Shown one piece after another: positions 17,904 to 26,707 of a stretch of DNA of 64,000 bases; position 1 is the first letter of the stretch; each line of letters starts with the position of its first letter. The notes below the pieces were generated by a model. It was not told the DNA's origin. It searched no databases and worked only from the letters and a program-made list of their open reading frames with translations. Both the position numbers and the translations under genes were made by a program. The DNA comes from Plesiomonas sp051652165. Lineage in GTDB: Bacteria; Pseudomonadota; Gammaproteobacteria; Enterobacterales; CAMTGL01. Location: positions 211,461 through 275,460 of the forward strand of contig NZ_JBOFTR010000003.1 in assembly GCF_051652165.1 (NCBI RefSeq). Direction: 5' to 3'.

Positions 17904-18971
17904 ATGCTTGCAAAGCTGTTTAAAGCAATTGTATTAGGAATACTGGCTGCCTTGCTGGTGCTCTGGCTTTATCCTGAAATACGTAAAAGCTCTATCGGGC
18001 TACCTGCTCCCCATTTATCTATTGGCACTGAACAACCGGTGAGTTTTAATTCAGCGGTACGACGTGCTGCACCTGCGGTCGTTAATGTTTATAACCGCAG
18101 TATGGGGAACAACAGTGAAGATCAAACGCTGGGGATCCGTAATTTAGGATCTGGGGTAATTATGGACCCGCGTGGCTACATTCTCACCAATCAGCATGTA
18201 ATTGCCAGTGCAGATCAAATCATTGTGGCGTTGCAAGATGGTAGGGTTTTTGAGGCAATGCTTGTTGGCTCTGATACAATGACTGATTTAGCAGTGCTAA
18301 AAATTGACTCTACAAATTTGCCAAAAATCCCGCAAAACTCAGAACGCCCTGCCCGTGTTGGTGATATCGTGTTGGCTATTGGTAACCCCTATAATTTAGG
18401 TCAAACCATTACACAAGGAATTATCAGTGCGACTGGACGTATCGGTTTGAGTACGTTTGGACGGCAAAACTTCCTGCAAACAGATGCATCAATCAACCGC
18501 GGTAACTCTGGCGGTGCATTGGTAAACAGTTTGGGTGAGTTAGTTGGGATTAACACGCTGAGTTTAGATAAGAGTAACTCTGGTGAGGCTGCAGAAGGGA
18601 TTGGTTTTGCAATTCCAGTTGCGTTAGCCAGTAAAATAATGAGTAAACTGATCCGCGATGGTCGGGTGATCCGTGGTTATATTGGCGTTCAAGGTCGCGA
18701 AGTTGTGCCTGCAAGAAGCCCACATTTTAATCTTGAGCGTGTACAAGGCATTATTATTGGAGCAATTGAACCTTCAAGCCCTGCGGCTATCGCAGGATTG
18801 CATGTTCGCGATATTGTGACATCTATTGATGGTAAAGTTCCGGTCAGTGCTGTTGGTGTCATGGATCAAGTTGCAGAAATTCGTCCAGGCTCAACCATTC
18901 AAGTAACGCTAATCCGCGATGGTAAAGAGATGACTATTCCGGTTACAGTCAGTGAATATCCTATTCATTAA
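17904..18971 (+). CDS. degS: Site-1 protease DegS, sensor of the sigma-E response
   Basis: Inner-membrane-anchored HtrA protease that cleaves RseA when its PDZ domain binds C-termini of unfolded porins, starting sigma-E release. The frame opens at 17844, but the ATG at 17904 gives 355 residues, the same as E. coli, and avoids reading through the degQ terminator. One N-terminal anchor (about 7-25), protease domain with His in TNQHVIAS, Asp in TDLAVLK, Ser in GNSGGALV, and a single PDZ domain (about 255-350) containing the conserved RGYIG. Confidence 0.96.
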   Translation: MLAKLFKAIVLGILAALLVLWLYPEIRKSSIGLPAPHLSIGTEQPVSFNSAVRRAAPAVVNVYNRSMGNNSEDQTLGIRNLGSGVIMDPRGYILTNQHVIASADQIIVALQDGRVFEAMLVGSDTMTDLAVLKIDSTNLPKIPQNSERPARVGDIVLAIGNPYNLGQTITQGIISATGRIGLSTFGRQNFLQTDASINRGNSGGALVNSLGELVGINTLSLDKSNSGEAAEGIGFAIPVALASKIMSKLIRDGRVIRGYIGVQGREVVPARSPHFNLERVQGIIIGAIEPSSPAAIAGLHVRDIVTSIDGKVPVSAVGVMDQVAEIRPGSTIQVTLIRDGKEMTIPVTVSEYPIH

Positions 18972-18990
18972 GCGAAGATGACACATGAGG

Positions 18991-19095
18991 CTCTTGCGCT
19001 TTTATTGCTCATGACAGAGTATGCGTATCTATACGTTGTATGTTTTTAGATAAGCGATACAACAGTAACGCTGCAAGAGTATAATGCAATAAAAG
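18991..19095. repeat. Interleaved inverted repeats after degS
   Basis: Four perfect inverted-repeat pairs sit in 105 bases: CTCTTGC (18991-18997)/GCAAGAG (19073-19079), CTTTTATTGC (18999-19008)/GCAATAAAAG (19086-19095), TATCTA (19026-19031)/TAGATA (19047-19052) and GTTGTAT (19035-19041)/ATACAAC (19057-19063). The first and second pairs cross each other, as do the third and fourth, so they describe a pseudoknot or switching folds rather than nested hairpins. No gene overlaps. Confidence 0.6.
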
Positions 19096-19125
19096 TATCA
19101 ATCGCCAATCATCATTGGTGCAATG

Positions 19126-19161
19126 AAAAAGCCTGTCAGATAACACCTAACAGGCCTTTTT
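19126..19161. terminator. Bidirectional terminator between degS and murA
   Basis: AAAAAGCCTGT (19126-19136) pairs with ACAGGCCTTTTT across a 13-base loop; one extra base makes the stem slightly imperfect. It can serve degS from the left and murA from the right. Confidence 0.8.
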
Positions 19162-19189
19162 CATGCACTAAAATACAAAAACATGCAGG

Positions 19190-20452
19190 TTATACTTCAG
19201 CTTTTACCCGTTCAATTTTTGCACCTAAACCTCGCAATTTATCTTCGATACGCTCATAACCCCGATCGATATGATAAATACGGTCAACTTCAGTGACACC
19301 GTTGGCAATACAGCCAGCAAGGACTAAACTCGCTGATGCACGCAAATCAGTGGCCATCACTTGAGCATGGCTAAGTGTTGCAACACCTTTACTGATCACT
19401 GTATTACCTTCAATTTCCGCATTTGCTCCCATACGCATCAGTTCAGGGACATGCATAAAGCGGTTTTCGAAGATGGTTTCGGTAATCACGCCAGTGCCTT
19501 CTGCAACCATATTTAACAAGGTAAATTGTGCTTGCATATCTGTTGGAAAACCTGGGTGTGGTGCAGTACGGATATTCACCGCTTTTAAGCGATTACCTTC
19601 GGTATCAATACTGATCCAATCATCTCCAGTTTCAATTTTTGCGCCTGCTTCACGCAGTTTTGCCAATACAGCATCGAGCGTTTCTGGTTTAGCATTGCGA
19701 CATACAACACGGCCACCTGAGATTGCTGCGGCGATAAGGAACGTTCCCGTTTCAATACGATCAGGGACAACCCGATGTACACCGCCACCTAAACGCTCAA
19801 CGCCTTCGATGGTAATACGATCACTACCTGCACCGGAAATTTTAGCGCCAAGGGTATTAAGGAAGTCTGCGGTATCAACAATTTCTGGCTCACGCGCAGC
19901 GTTTTCAATCACTGTTGTACCAGTAGCAAGCGTTGCAGCACTCATGATAGTGACGGTTGCACCTACACTGACTTTATCCATTACAATATGTGCACCGGTC
20001 AAACGACCGTTTACCGAGGCTTTAACATACCCCTCTTCGAGTTGGATATCAGCACCGAGCTGGCGTAACCCGCTAATGTGCAGATCAACAGGACGTGCCC
20101 CAATAGCACAACCACCCGGTAGTGAAACTTGCCCGCGACCGAAACGTGCCACCAGTGGGCCTAAAGCCCAAATAGAGGCTCGCATGGTTTTAACAAGATC
20201 ATAGGGTGCACAAAATTCATTAACGTTACGTGCATCAACGTATACTGAACCATCACGCTCTACTTTAGCACCTAACTGGCGCAACAGTTTCATGGTCGTG
20301 TCAATATCCCGCAAATGTGGGACATTTTGAATTTCTACCGGCTCTTCAGCCAATAGTGCAGCAAATAAAATAGGCAGTGCAGCGTTTTTTGCTCCGGAGA
20401 TGTTCACCTCTCCGTGTAGGCGGCTAGGCCCTGTTACTTGAAATTTATCCAT
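19190..20452 (-). CDS. murA: UDP-N-acetylglucosamine 1-carboxyvinyltransferase MurA
   Basis: First committed enzyme of peptidoglycan precursor synthesis; transfers enolpyruvate from PEP to UDP-GlcNAc and is the fosfomycin target. It has 420 residues, against 419 in E. coli. The N-terminal FQVTGPSRLHGEVNISGAKNAALP carries the substrate Lys/Asn pair (KN near 22-23), and the active-site Cys lies in PGGCAIGARPVD (about residue 115), so fosfomycin sensitivity at the enzyme level is expected. Last gene of the mla-ibaG-murA group. Confidence 0.98.
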   Translation of the reverse strand: MDKFQVTGPSRLHGEVNISGAKNAALPILFAALLAEEPVEIQNVPHLRDIDTTMKLLRQLGAKVERDGSVYVDARNVNEFCAPYDLVKTMRASIWALGPLVARFGRGQVSLPGGCAIGARPVDLHISGLRQLGADIQLEEGYVKASVNGRLTGAHIVMDKVSVGATVTIMSAATLATGTTVIENAAREPEIVDTADFLNTLGAKISGAGSDRITIEGVERLGGGVHRVVPDRIETGTFLIAAAISGGRVVCRNAKPETLDAVLAKLREAGAKIETGDDWISIDTEGNRLKAVNIRTAPHPGFPTDMQAQFTLLNMVAEGTGVITETIFENRFMHVPELMRMGANAEIEGNTVISKGVATLSHAQVMATDLRASASLVLAGCIANGVTEVDRIYHIDRGYERIEDKLRGLGAKIERVKAEV

Positions 20453-20471
20453 GGATCCTGCTCTCGATTAA

Positions 20472-20729
20472 CTAGCTTGGCAGCAGAAACTTACGTTCAC
20501 GTTGCCATTCATCTGGGGTCAATGCTTTTATAGACAACGCATGAATGCGGTTATCTGCAATATATTCCATCAAAGGTGCATAAACAGTTTGTTGTTTTTT
20601 CACTCGGCTCATTGCTGTGAACTGTTCGCTGACAGCAATAACCTGAAAATGGCTTCCATCACCGGTCACGTAGGCATCATCGAGAGATAACGCATTGACC
20701 AAGATGCTTTTAATTTCATTGTTATCCAT
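20472..20729 (-). CDS. ibaG: BolA-family protein IbaG
   Basis: Small BolA-like protein that in E. coli binds glutaredoxin/2Fe-2S partners and is induced by acid. It has 85 residues, against 84. DGSHFQVIAVSEQFTAMSRVKKQQTVYAPL (split here by the family's helix-turn pattern) includes the single conserved His near residue 27 and the RVKRQQ-like motif near 43. The C-terminal IHALSIKALTPDEW is typical. It lies between mlaB and murA as in E. coli (yrbA). Confidence 0.95.
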   Translation of the reverse strand: MDNNEIKSILVNALSLDDAYVTGDGSHFQVIAVSEQFTAMSRVKKQQTVYAPLMEYIADNRIHALSIKALTPDEWQRERKFLLPS

Positions 20730-20759
20730 ATTTTACTCTCGATTACTTTATGGTTGGCG

Positions 20760-21101
20760 CTATACAAGGTGTGTTGTCTGTTTAGGCTCAGGCGTGTTGA
20801 TATATGGTGACATAATCTTAGTCAGATTCGATAAATCGATCAGCGTAACTAGCGCACTAGGTATATTAACCAGTGTGCAAATACTGCCCTTTTCACTGGC
20901 TTCTACTAGCAATGTCATCAAAAATGCCAACCCCGCTGAGTCAATCCGTGTTAACTGACGTAAATCAATCTCACATGCTTGTTCTGCGGGAATGAGGCTA
21001 TCACGTTTGGCCCAAAAATCGAGAAGGGAATCACGGTCAAGTTCTCCTATCAGGTGAACTTGACCTGACTGCACCTGTAACCATTGTACACGTGCTGCCA
21101 T
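20760..21101 (-). CDS. mlaB: MlaB, STAS-domain subunit of the Mla phospholipid transporter
   Basis: Cytoplasmic STAS protein that binds MlaF and stabilises the MlaFEDB ABC transporter. It has 113 residues, somewhat longer than E. coli (97). The STAS core shows the pattern LIGELDRDSLLDFW near residue 17, IDLRQLTRIDSAGLAFLMTLL near 44-66, with the DSAG loop where anti-sigma-antagonists carry the phospho-serine. The start overlaps the mlaC stop in TAATG. The C-terminal 15 residues have no counterpart I recognise. Confidence 0.93.
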   Translation of the reverse strand: MAARVQWLQVQSGQVHLIGELDRDSLLDFWAKRDSLIPAEQACEIDLRQLTRIDSAGLAFLMTLLVEASEKGSICTLVNIPSALVTLIDLSNLTKIMSPYINTPEPKQTTHLV

Positions 21102-21727
21102 TAGCTTTTCTGCTTTAATGTAATAGGAACAGCCGCAGACTCTTTGAGTACGTTGGTTAATGCATCAACACCGCCAGAGCGTAACACACCTGCCCACTCA
21201 TTTTGCTTAGTAGAGATCATACTGATCCCCTCAGCAACCATGTCATAAGCTTGCCATTCACCTGTTTTACTGTTTTTACGCCATTTAAAATCCAAACGCG
21301 TTGGTGTTTTACCCGGTTCAAGTACATCAACACGAATAGAGACAATATTACTATCACCAAGCGGTTTTTCTTTTTCAATTTTTAGATTTTGGCCTGAATA
21401 CAGGGTTAACGCTTGTGCATAAGCTTGTACAAGGTATTGATCAAAAGCAGCAAAATATTCTGTACGTTGAGCTTCTGTCGCTTCTTTGAAATAGCGGCCA
21501 AGTACCAGTGAACCGGCATAACGAACATGTACATACGGCATTAGCTCTTTACGTACAATATCCTTAAGCATATTAGGGTTTTGTTTGATCTGTGGTTGTT
21601 TGTTTTTCAAATCAGTAAACAGTTGATCAGCCACTTGATTCATCAATACATACGGGTTACTGGTATCAGCCGCATGTGCCAAAGGGGCGATAACCAACAG
21701 AGCCAACATCACAAAACGTTTCCACAT
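21101..21727 (-). CDS. mlaC: MlaC, periplasmic phospholipid carrier
   Basis: Soluble periplasmic protein that ferries phospholipid between the outer-membrane MlaA-porin complex and inner-membrane MlaFEDB. It has 208 residues; the signal peptide is cleaved after LAHA (about residue 19). Conserved parts include VRKELMPYVHVRYAGSLVLG (about 64-83), the EYFAAFDQYL segment and FKWRKNSKTGEWQAYDMVAEGISM (about 150-173). It sits between mlaD and mlaB. Confidence 0.96.
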   Translation of the reverse strand: MWKRFVMLALLVIAPLAHAADTSNPYVLMNQVADQLFTDLKNKQPQIKQNPNMLKDIVRKELMPYVHVRYAGSLVLGRYFKEATEAQRTEYFAAFDQYLVQAYAQALTLYSGQNLKIEKEKPLGDSNIVSIRVDVLEPGKTPTRLDFKWRKNSKTGEWQAYDMVAEGISMISTKQNEWAGVLRSGGVDALTNVLKESAAVPITLKQKS

Positions 21728-21753
21728 CTTCGGTTTCTCCTAAACGTTATTCT

Positions 21754-22275
21754 TTACTGTGCGCCAGTTGTAGTTTCTGACGTATGGGTTGTGTTGTTAC
21801 TGCCACCGGTGTTGTACAAGAACTGACCTATCAGATCTTCAAGCACCATAGCTGACTTAGTATCTTCTATTTTATCGCCGTCTTTTAAAATAGCGGTATC
21901 CGTATCGATAAAACCTGGTGTCAGTGATAAATACTGCTCACCTAATAGCCCAGAAGTGCGAATCGACAGTGAGCTGGTTTCTGGAATGTCGTTATATTTG
22001 GCTAAAATACTCAATTCAACTTGGGGTAAATATGTTTTGGTATTGAGCGAAATTGCCGTAACTCGCCCAATAACTACCCCTCCAATTTTGACCGGTGAGC
22101 GTGGCTTTAAACTACCAATATTGTCAAACGTGGCCGTTAAGCGATATGTAGGTTCACTGCCTAAGGCTTTAATATCAGCAACTTTAAGCCCTAAAAAAAG
22201 CAGTGCCGCTAAACCAACTACCATGAAAATGCCAACACTTATCTCTAATCGTCTATTTTGCTGCATGCTGATCAA
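21754..22275 (-). CDS. mlaD: MlaD, MCE-domain subunit of the Mla transporter
   Basis: Inner-membrane-anchored MCE protein that forms a hexameric ring with a hydrophobic pore above MlaE. It has 173 residues. One N-terminal transmembrane helix (about 9-30) precedes the MCE domain, with TATFDNIGSLKPRSPVKIGGVVIGRV (about 48-73, in two parts) and the pore-loop region LLGEQYLSLTPG (about 110-121). It overlaps mlaE by 4 bases. The C-terminal Gly/Asn/Thr-rich tail is short and probably disordered. Confidence 0.96.
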   Translation of the reverse strand: MISMQQNRRLEISVGIFMVVGLAALLFLGLKVADIKALGSEPTYRLTATFDNIGSLKPRSPVKIGGVVIGRVTAISLNTKTYLPQVELSILAKYNDIPETSSLSIRTSGLLGEQYLSLTPGFIDTDTAILKDGDKIEDTKSAMVLEDLIGQFLYNTGGSNNTTHTSETTTGAQ

Positions 22276-23054
22276 TTCCCAAACATCAGTGCGGTAAGCA
22301 CAAAATCTAATGCTAATACGGCTAACGATGAGTGCACGACTGTGCGAGTCGTAGCCTGACTAATTCCTGCCGACGTAGGGACGGCATCGTATCCGTTAAA
22401 TAGAGCTATCCACATGACAGTAATGGCAAATACCACACTTTTTAAAAATCCGTTAAGCAAATCATATGACCAACTGACTGAGGATTGCATTACTGACCAA
22501 AAACTACCGTGGTCAATGCCTTTCCAATCAACGCCTACCACAGAACCGCCCCATACTCCTACAGCCACAAAAATAGTTGAGAGGATAGGCATGCTGATAA
22601 CGCCAGCCCAAAAACGCGGAGCAATCACACGACGTAACGGGTCTACTGCCATCATTTCAAGACTAGAGAGCTGTTCGGTCGCTTTCATTAAGCCTATCTC
22701 TGCAGTCATGGCAGAGCCCGCGCGCCCAGCAAACAGTAAAGCGGTCACAACAGGGCCAAGCTCACGAAACAGTGACAGGGCAACCATCTGACCAAGACTT
22801 GTTTCTGCACCAAAATCAACCAGAATAATGTAGCCTTGTAAGGCCAACACCATACCAATAAAAAGCCCAGATACTAAGATAATCAGTAATGACTGTACGC
22901 CAATGCTATATAGCTGGCGCAATAATAATGGGAACTGTTTACGCGGTTGTGGCCGACCAATCAGTGCACCTGCCAACATAATCCCTGCTCGCCCAAACGT
23001 TGCGCAGGTTTGTAGCCCATTACGACCAAATGACGCTAACATATCAAGTAACAT
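22272..23054 (-). CDS. mlaE: MlaE, permease of the Mla transporter
   Basis: Membrane-spanning permease of the MlaFEDB complex. It has 260 residues, the same as E. coli. Several transmembrane segments and the signature RELGPVVTALLFAGRAGSAMTAEIG (around residues 94-118, split between coupling helix and loop) are clear, with MKATEQLSSLEMMAVDPLRRVIAPR after it. ATG overlaps the mlaF stop by one base, consistent with coupled translation. Confidence 0.97.
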   Translation of the reverse strand: MLLDMLASFGRNGLQTCATFGRAGIMLAGALIGRPQPRKQFPLLLRQLYSIGVQSLLIILVSGLFIGMVLALQGYIILVDFGAETSLGQMVALSLFRELGPVVTALLFAGRAGSAMTAEIGLMKATEQLSSLEMMAVDPLRRVIAPRFWAGVISMPILSTIFVAVGVWGGSVVGVDWKGIDHGSFWSVMQSSVSWSYDLLNGFLKSVVFAITVMWIALFNGYDAVPTSAGISQATTRTVVHSSLAVLALDFVLTALMFGN

Positions 23055-23851
23055 CAGCCAAATAACTCCGTACGATAGTCTTGAGCGGGAAAACTAAAGG
23101 GAACTGGACCATCTGCTTTTCCATCGAGAAATTGGCGAACCTGAGGATCGGTATGCGCACGCAATGCCTGTGGTGAACCATGCGCAATGACATGTTGTTC
23201 TGCAATAATATAGGCGTAATCTGCAATGCTCAAAACTTCAGGAACATCATGCGATACCACAATGCAGCTCAACCCCAAGGATTGATTGAGCTGACGAATC
23301 AGCGTGACTAAGATCCCCATATTAATAGGATCTTGCCCTGCAAAAGGCTCATCAAACATAATGAGTTCAGGATCGAGGGCAATCGCGCGGGCAAGTGCTG
23401 CACGGCGGGCCATTCCTCCGGAAAGCTCTGCTGGCATCAGATGTGCGGCACCACGCAGCCCTACAGATTCCAGTTTCATTAATACGATTTTCCGTAATAA
23501 TGGCTCAGGCAGTTGACTGTGCTCACGTAGCGCAAAGGCTACATTTTCAAAAACATTGAGGTCAGTAAACAGCGCCCCAGACTGGAATAACATACTCATT
23601 TTTTTGCGCACGTGATACAACTGACGGCGTGATAATGTAGGGATATTATCGCCATCAAACCAGATTTCGCCGGAAGTCGGTTGTAATTGCCCACCAATTA
23701 AACGCAATAATGTTGTTTTGCCGATCCCTGATGGCCCCATTATGGCCGTAATTTTACCACGGGGAACACTGAGGTTAATATCCTCAAAAATCGGCCGATC
23801 GCCACGGGAGAAACGCATATTGCGGACTTCTACCAAGTGAGTCTGAGTCAT
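23054..23851 (-). CDS. mlaF: MlaF, ATPase of the Mla transporter
   Basis: ABC ATPase that powers phospholipid movement through MlaE/MlaD. It has 265 residues. Walker A is GPSGIGKTTL (about 39-48), the signature is ELSGGMARRAALARAIALDPELIMFDEPFAG (about 142-172, containing Walker B), and the switch His lies in VVSHDVPE (about 200). First gene of mlaFEDCB-ibaG-murA, divergent from yrbG. Confidence 0.97.
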   Translation of the reverse strand: MTQTHLVEVRNMRFSRGDRPIFEDINLSVPRGKITAIMGPSGIGKTTLLRLIGGQLQPTSGEIWFDGDNIPTLSRRQLYHVRKKMSMLFQSGALFTDLNVFENVAFALREHSQLPEPLLRKIVLMKLESVGLRGAAHLMPAELSGGMARRAALARAIALDPELIMFDEPFAGQDPINMGILVTLIRQLNQSLGLSCIVVSHDVPEVLSIADYAYIIAEQHVIAHGSPQALRAHTDPQVRQFLDGKADGPVPFSFPAQDYRTELFG

Positions 23852-24153
23852 GACGTTCTCTTCAAATAACTAAGATAATTAGGCCGCGGGCATGATAGGC
23901 ATTCCGCACCAATATCTCAACATACCAATGATGCAGGTTACTGTTTTACTTTTCTGCATTCGGCAGTCAAAATTACCCCTAATATCGTATGCAAATACGA
24001 TATTGATTTACTGCATATCCTCGTCATGTCTATTACAGACAGTTATTACATGTTGTAATTAAATAAAATGACACTATCAATGTCGTAGCCATAAATTGTA
24101 CTGCAACATTGTAGATATATTAAACCACAAATTATCACAACAGGATTGACTTA
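23852..24153. other. Divergent mlaF/yrbG intergenic region with a 24-bp palindrome
   Basis: 302 bases without a gene. AATATCGTAT (23981-23990) and ATACGATATT (23995-24004) form a perfect 10-bp inverted repeat around GCAA, which could be an operator or an RNA hairpin with a GNRA loop. Promoter elements for yrbG lie at 24096-24123. I see no clear promoter for mlaF and no ORF with family resemblance. Confidence 0.6.
24096..24123 (+). promoter_or_regulatory. Probable promoter of yrbG
   Basis: TTGTAC (24096-24101), 16-base spacer, TATTAA (24118-24123), about 30 bases before the yrbG ATG. Confidence 0.45.
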
Positions 24154-25110
24154 ATGTGGCTTGCCGTTTCTTTATTAATGTTAGGTTTAGTTTTATTAGT
24201 ATGGAGTGCTGATCGTCTTGTTTATGGTGCAGCGGCATTAGCAAAAAGTTTTCATGTTCCACCGCTGATTATTGGTATGACTATTGTCGGTATGGGGACA
24301 TCTGCTCCTGAAATGGTCGTTTCTGCTACTGCAGCATTCAGTGGGCACAGCAATACAGCAGTCGGAAATGCGATAGGTTCGAATATTGCTAATATCCTAT
24401 TAATCTTAGGTGTTGTGGCACTCATTTGCCCACTTAAAGTAAACTCTACCATTGTTAAACGTGAATTACCCATTATGCTGGGTGTTTCTGTACTAGCCGG
24501 TATTTTGTTGTATAACAACTATTTAGGAAGAGTTGAGTCTTTTATCCTGTTAGCCGTCTTTGTCTTGTTTATGATGTATATGACACACCTTGCCCGCTCT
24601 GCGGCACGCACCGGCAGTACTGAGCCCGATGATGATATTCCTGAAGGAGTGAGCCGAAGCAGAGCCAGTTTTTGGCTGATTATTGGCCTGATTGTTTTGC
24701 CACTCTCTTCAAAATTGATGGTGGATAACGCCACGATAATTGCACAAGCCCTTGGTATGAGTGAGCTTATTATTGGCCTAACCGTTATCGCAATTGGCAC
24801 CAGCTTACCGGAGTTAGCAACCTCAGTTACCGGCGCACTCAAGGGTGAAGATGATATGGCCCTTGGTAATATTATTGGTTCAAATATTTTTAATATTTTG
24901 ACTGTATTAGGTATTCCCGCATTAATTTCCCCTTTTGCAACTGACCCCGCAGCATTTAGTCGCGATTTTATGGTTATGATGGGGGCGAGCTTGTTTTTGG
25001 CTGTGTTATGCCTTCGCCGCAGCCAACGCATTGGCCGTGTTGCTGGGCTCATACTATTAGGCGGGTTTATTGCGTACCTAGCAATGTTACTGCAACAGAT
25101 GCAAGCGTAA
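24154..25110 (+). CDS. yrbG: Calcium/sodium antiporter YrbG (CaCA family)
   Basis: Inner-membrane cation exchanger of the CaCA family with around ten transmembrane helices in two inverted halves. It has 318 residues. The duplicated alpha-repeats are plain: GMGTSAPEMVVSATAAFSG (about 46-64) with GNAIGSNIANI, and AIGTSLPELATSVTGALKG (about 211-229) with GNIIGSNIFNI. The acidic residue in each GTS-x-PE carries the ion. The physiological ion in bacteria is uncertain. It heads the kds-lpt group, as in E. coli. Confidence 0.95.
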   Translation: MWLAVSLLMLGLVLLVWSADRLVYGAAALAKSFHVPPLIIGMTIVGMGTSAPEMVVSATAAFSGHSNTAVGNAIGSNIANILLILGVVALICPLKVNSTIVKRELPIMLGVSVLAGILLYNNYLGRVESFILLAVFVLFMMYMTHLARSAARTGSTEPDDDIPEGVSRSRASFWLIIGLIVLPLSSKLMVDNATIIAQALGMSELIIGLTVIAIGTSLPELATSVTGALKGEDDMALGNIIGSNIFNILTVLGIPALISPFATDPAAFSRDFMVMMGASLFLAVLCLRRSQRIGRVAGLILLGGFIAYLAMLLQQMQA

Positions 25111-25181
25111 GAAAACCACACACTTTAACATGATGTTGCTGCATACCTTTTTTACGAAAACTCTTTTAATTTGCGAGAGCC

Positions 25182-26156
25182 ATGATGCCAAATGCTTTTG
25201 ATTTCCAGTATTGGGGACGCCATGTTCTGACAATTGAGCGCGACAGTATTGATCAACTCGATCAGTATATTGATGCACATTTTGCGCACGCCTGTAAATT
25301 AATTTACGAATGTAGCGGTAAAGTGATTGTCATGGGGATGGGAAAATCAGGCCATATTGGGCGTAAAATTGCGGCAACTTTTGCCAGTACAGGCACTCCA
25401 GCATTTTTTGTTCACCCAGGGGAAGCAAGCCACGGTGACTTAGGCATGCTAAGTCGCGATGATGTGGTATTGGCTATCTCAAACTCTGGTGAAGCGCACG
25501 AGATCTTAACCTTGATCCCAGTGATTAAGCGTCTTGGTAACCCATTGATCTGTATGACCAGTAAACCTGATAGCACCATGGGGCGGCTATCAGATGCTCA
25601 CTTGTGTATTCATGTACCGCAAGAAGCCTGCCCACTTGGGCTTGCTCCAACATCAAGCACCACAGCCACTTTAGTTATGGGCGATGCCTTGGCTATCGCG
25701 CTGCTTAAAGCCCGTGGCTTTACGGCTGATGACTTTGCACTATCACACCCTGGTGGTGCACTTGGTCGTAAGTTGCTACTAAAAGTAAAAGACATTATGC
25801 ATACCGGTGATGATCTGCCTTTTATCTCGCCAACAGCCAGTTTACGCGATACCGTATTGGAAATTTCCCGCAAGAAACTGGGAATGGTAGTAATTTGTGA
25901 TGACATGTTGCATATTCAGGGCATTTTTACTGATGGCGATCTACGCCGAGTATTCGACTTACACCATGATCTGAATAATATTGTTATCGAGAGTGTCATG
26001 ACACGCGGCGGTCTGCGTATTGATCCTGAATCATTAGCTGTTGAAGCACTTAACATGATGCAAAAACAGTGTGTTTCGTGTCTATTAGTGACACAAAATG
26101 ACGTGCTTGTGGGCGTTATCCATATGCATGATCTGTTAAAAGCTGGAGTAGTATAA
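25182..26156 (+). CDS. kdsD: Arabinose-5-phosphate isomerase KdsD
   Basis: Converts ribulose-5-phosphate to arabinose-5-phosphate, the first step to Kdo for LPS. It has 324 residues. The SIS domain (about 35-175) shows GMGKSGHIGRKIAATFASTGTPAFFVHPGEASHGDLGM (given here as contiguous pieces GMGKSGHIGRK, FFVHPGEASHGD) and AISNSGEAHE. Two CBS domains follow (about 205-260 and 270-324). The His in SGHIG and Lys/Glu neighbours are the expected active-site residues. Start at the first of two ATGs; GAGAG lies just upstream. The stop overlaps kdsC by one base. Confidence 0.96.
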   Translation: MMPNAFDFQYWGRHVLTIERDSIDQLDQYIDAHFAHACKLIYECSGKVIVMGMGKSGHIGRKIAATFASTGTPAFFVHPGEASHGDLGMLSRDDVVLAISNSGEAHEILTLIPVIKRLGNPLICMTSKPDSTMGRLSDAHLCIHVPQEACPLGLAPTSSTTATLVMGDALAIALLKARGFTADDFALSHPGGALGRKLLLKVKDIMHTGDDLPFISPTASLRDTVLEISRKKLGMVVICDDMLHIQGIFTDGDLRRVFDLHHDLNNIVIESVMTRGGLRIDPESLAVEALNMMQKQCVSCLLVTQNDVLVGVIHMHDLLKAGVV

Positions 26157-26707
26157 TGTTAATTGATACCTGTTACGGTGCCGTAGAACGCTCGGTACTG
26201 GAGCGTGCTGCGCAAATTAAGTTACTTATTTGCGATGTTGATGGCGTGCTGTCTGATGGGTTAATTTATATGGGCAATCAGGGCGAAGAGCTAAAAGCAT
26301 TTCATGTGCGCGATGGTTATGGTATTCGCTGCCTACTGACCTCAGATATTGAAGTGGGTATTATTACGGGTCGCTCATCACAGCTCGTTGCTAACCGTGC
26401 AAAAACACTGGGTATTACACATTTATACCAAGGGCAGCTTGATAAAATCATCGCCTTTCGTGAGCTATTAAGCACTCTGAATCTGCGCCCTGAACACGTT
26501 GCTTATATTGGCGATGACTTGATTGATTGGCCAGTAATGAAAGAGGTAGGTTTGTCTGTTTGTGTTGCAGATGCTCATCCACTATTACTGCCACGCGCAG
26601 ACTACACTACCCAATTTAAAGGGGGGCATGGTGCAGTGCGTGAATTGTGCGATCTGATTTTACTGGCACAAGGTAAACTTGATAGTGCACAGGGACACTC
26701 AATATGA
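26156..26707 (+). CDS. kdsC: 3-deoxy-manno-octulosonate-8-phosphatase KdsC
   Basis: HAD-superfamily phosphatase that removes phosphate from Kdo-8-phosphate. It has 183 residues. The catalytic motif CDVDGVLSDG lies near residues 26-35, ITGRSSQLV near 64 and GDDLIDWPVM near 122, the three HAD motifs of a tetrameric capless KdsC. It overlaps kdsD by one base and lptC by 4 bases, in the same order as E. coli. Confidence 0.96.
   Translation: MLIDTCYGAVERSVLERAAQIKLLICDVDGVLSDGLIYMGNQGEELKAFHVRDGYGIRCLLTSDIEVGIITGRSSQLVANRAKTLGITHLYQGQLDKIIAFRELLSTLNLRPEHVAYIGDDLIDWPVMKEVGLSVCVADAHPLLLPRADYTTQFKGGHGAVRELCDLILLAQGKLDSAQGHSI

Noticed and set aside
19473..20204. 243-codon open frame opposite murA
   Set aside because: It lies wholly antisense to murA; its Ser/Pro/Ala-rich translation is the usual shadow of a real gene.
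24519..25121. 200-codon open frame opposite yrbG
   Set aside because: Antisense shadow of a membrane-protein gene; no family resemblance and no start signal.
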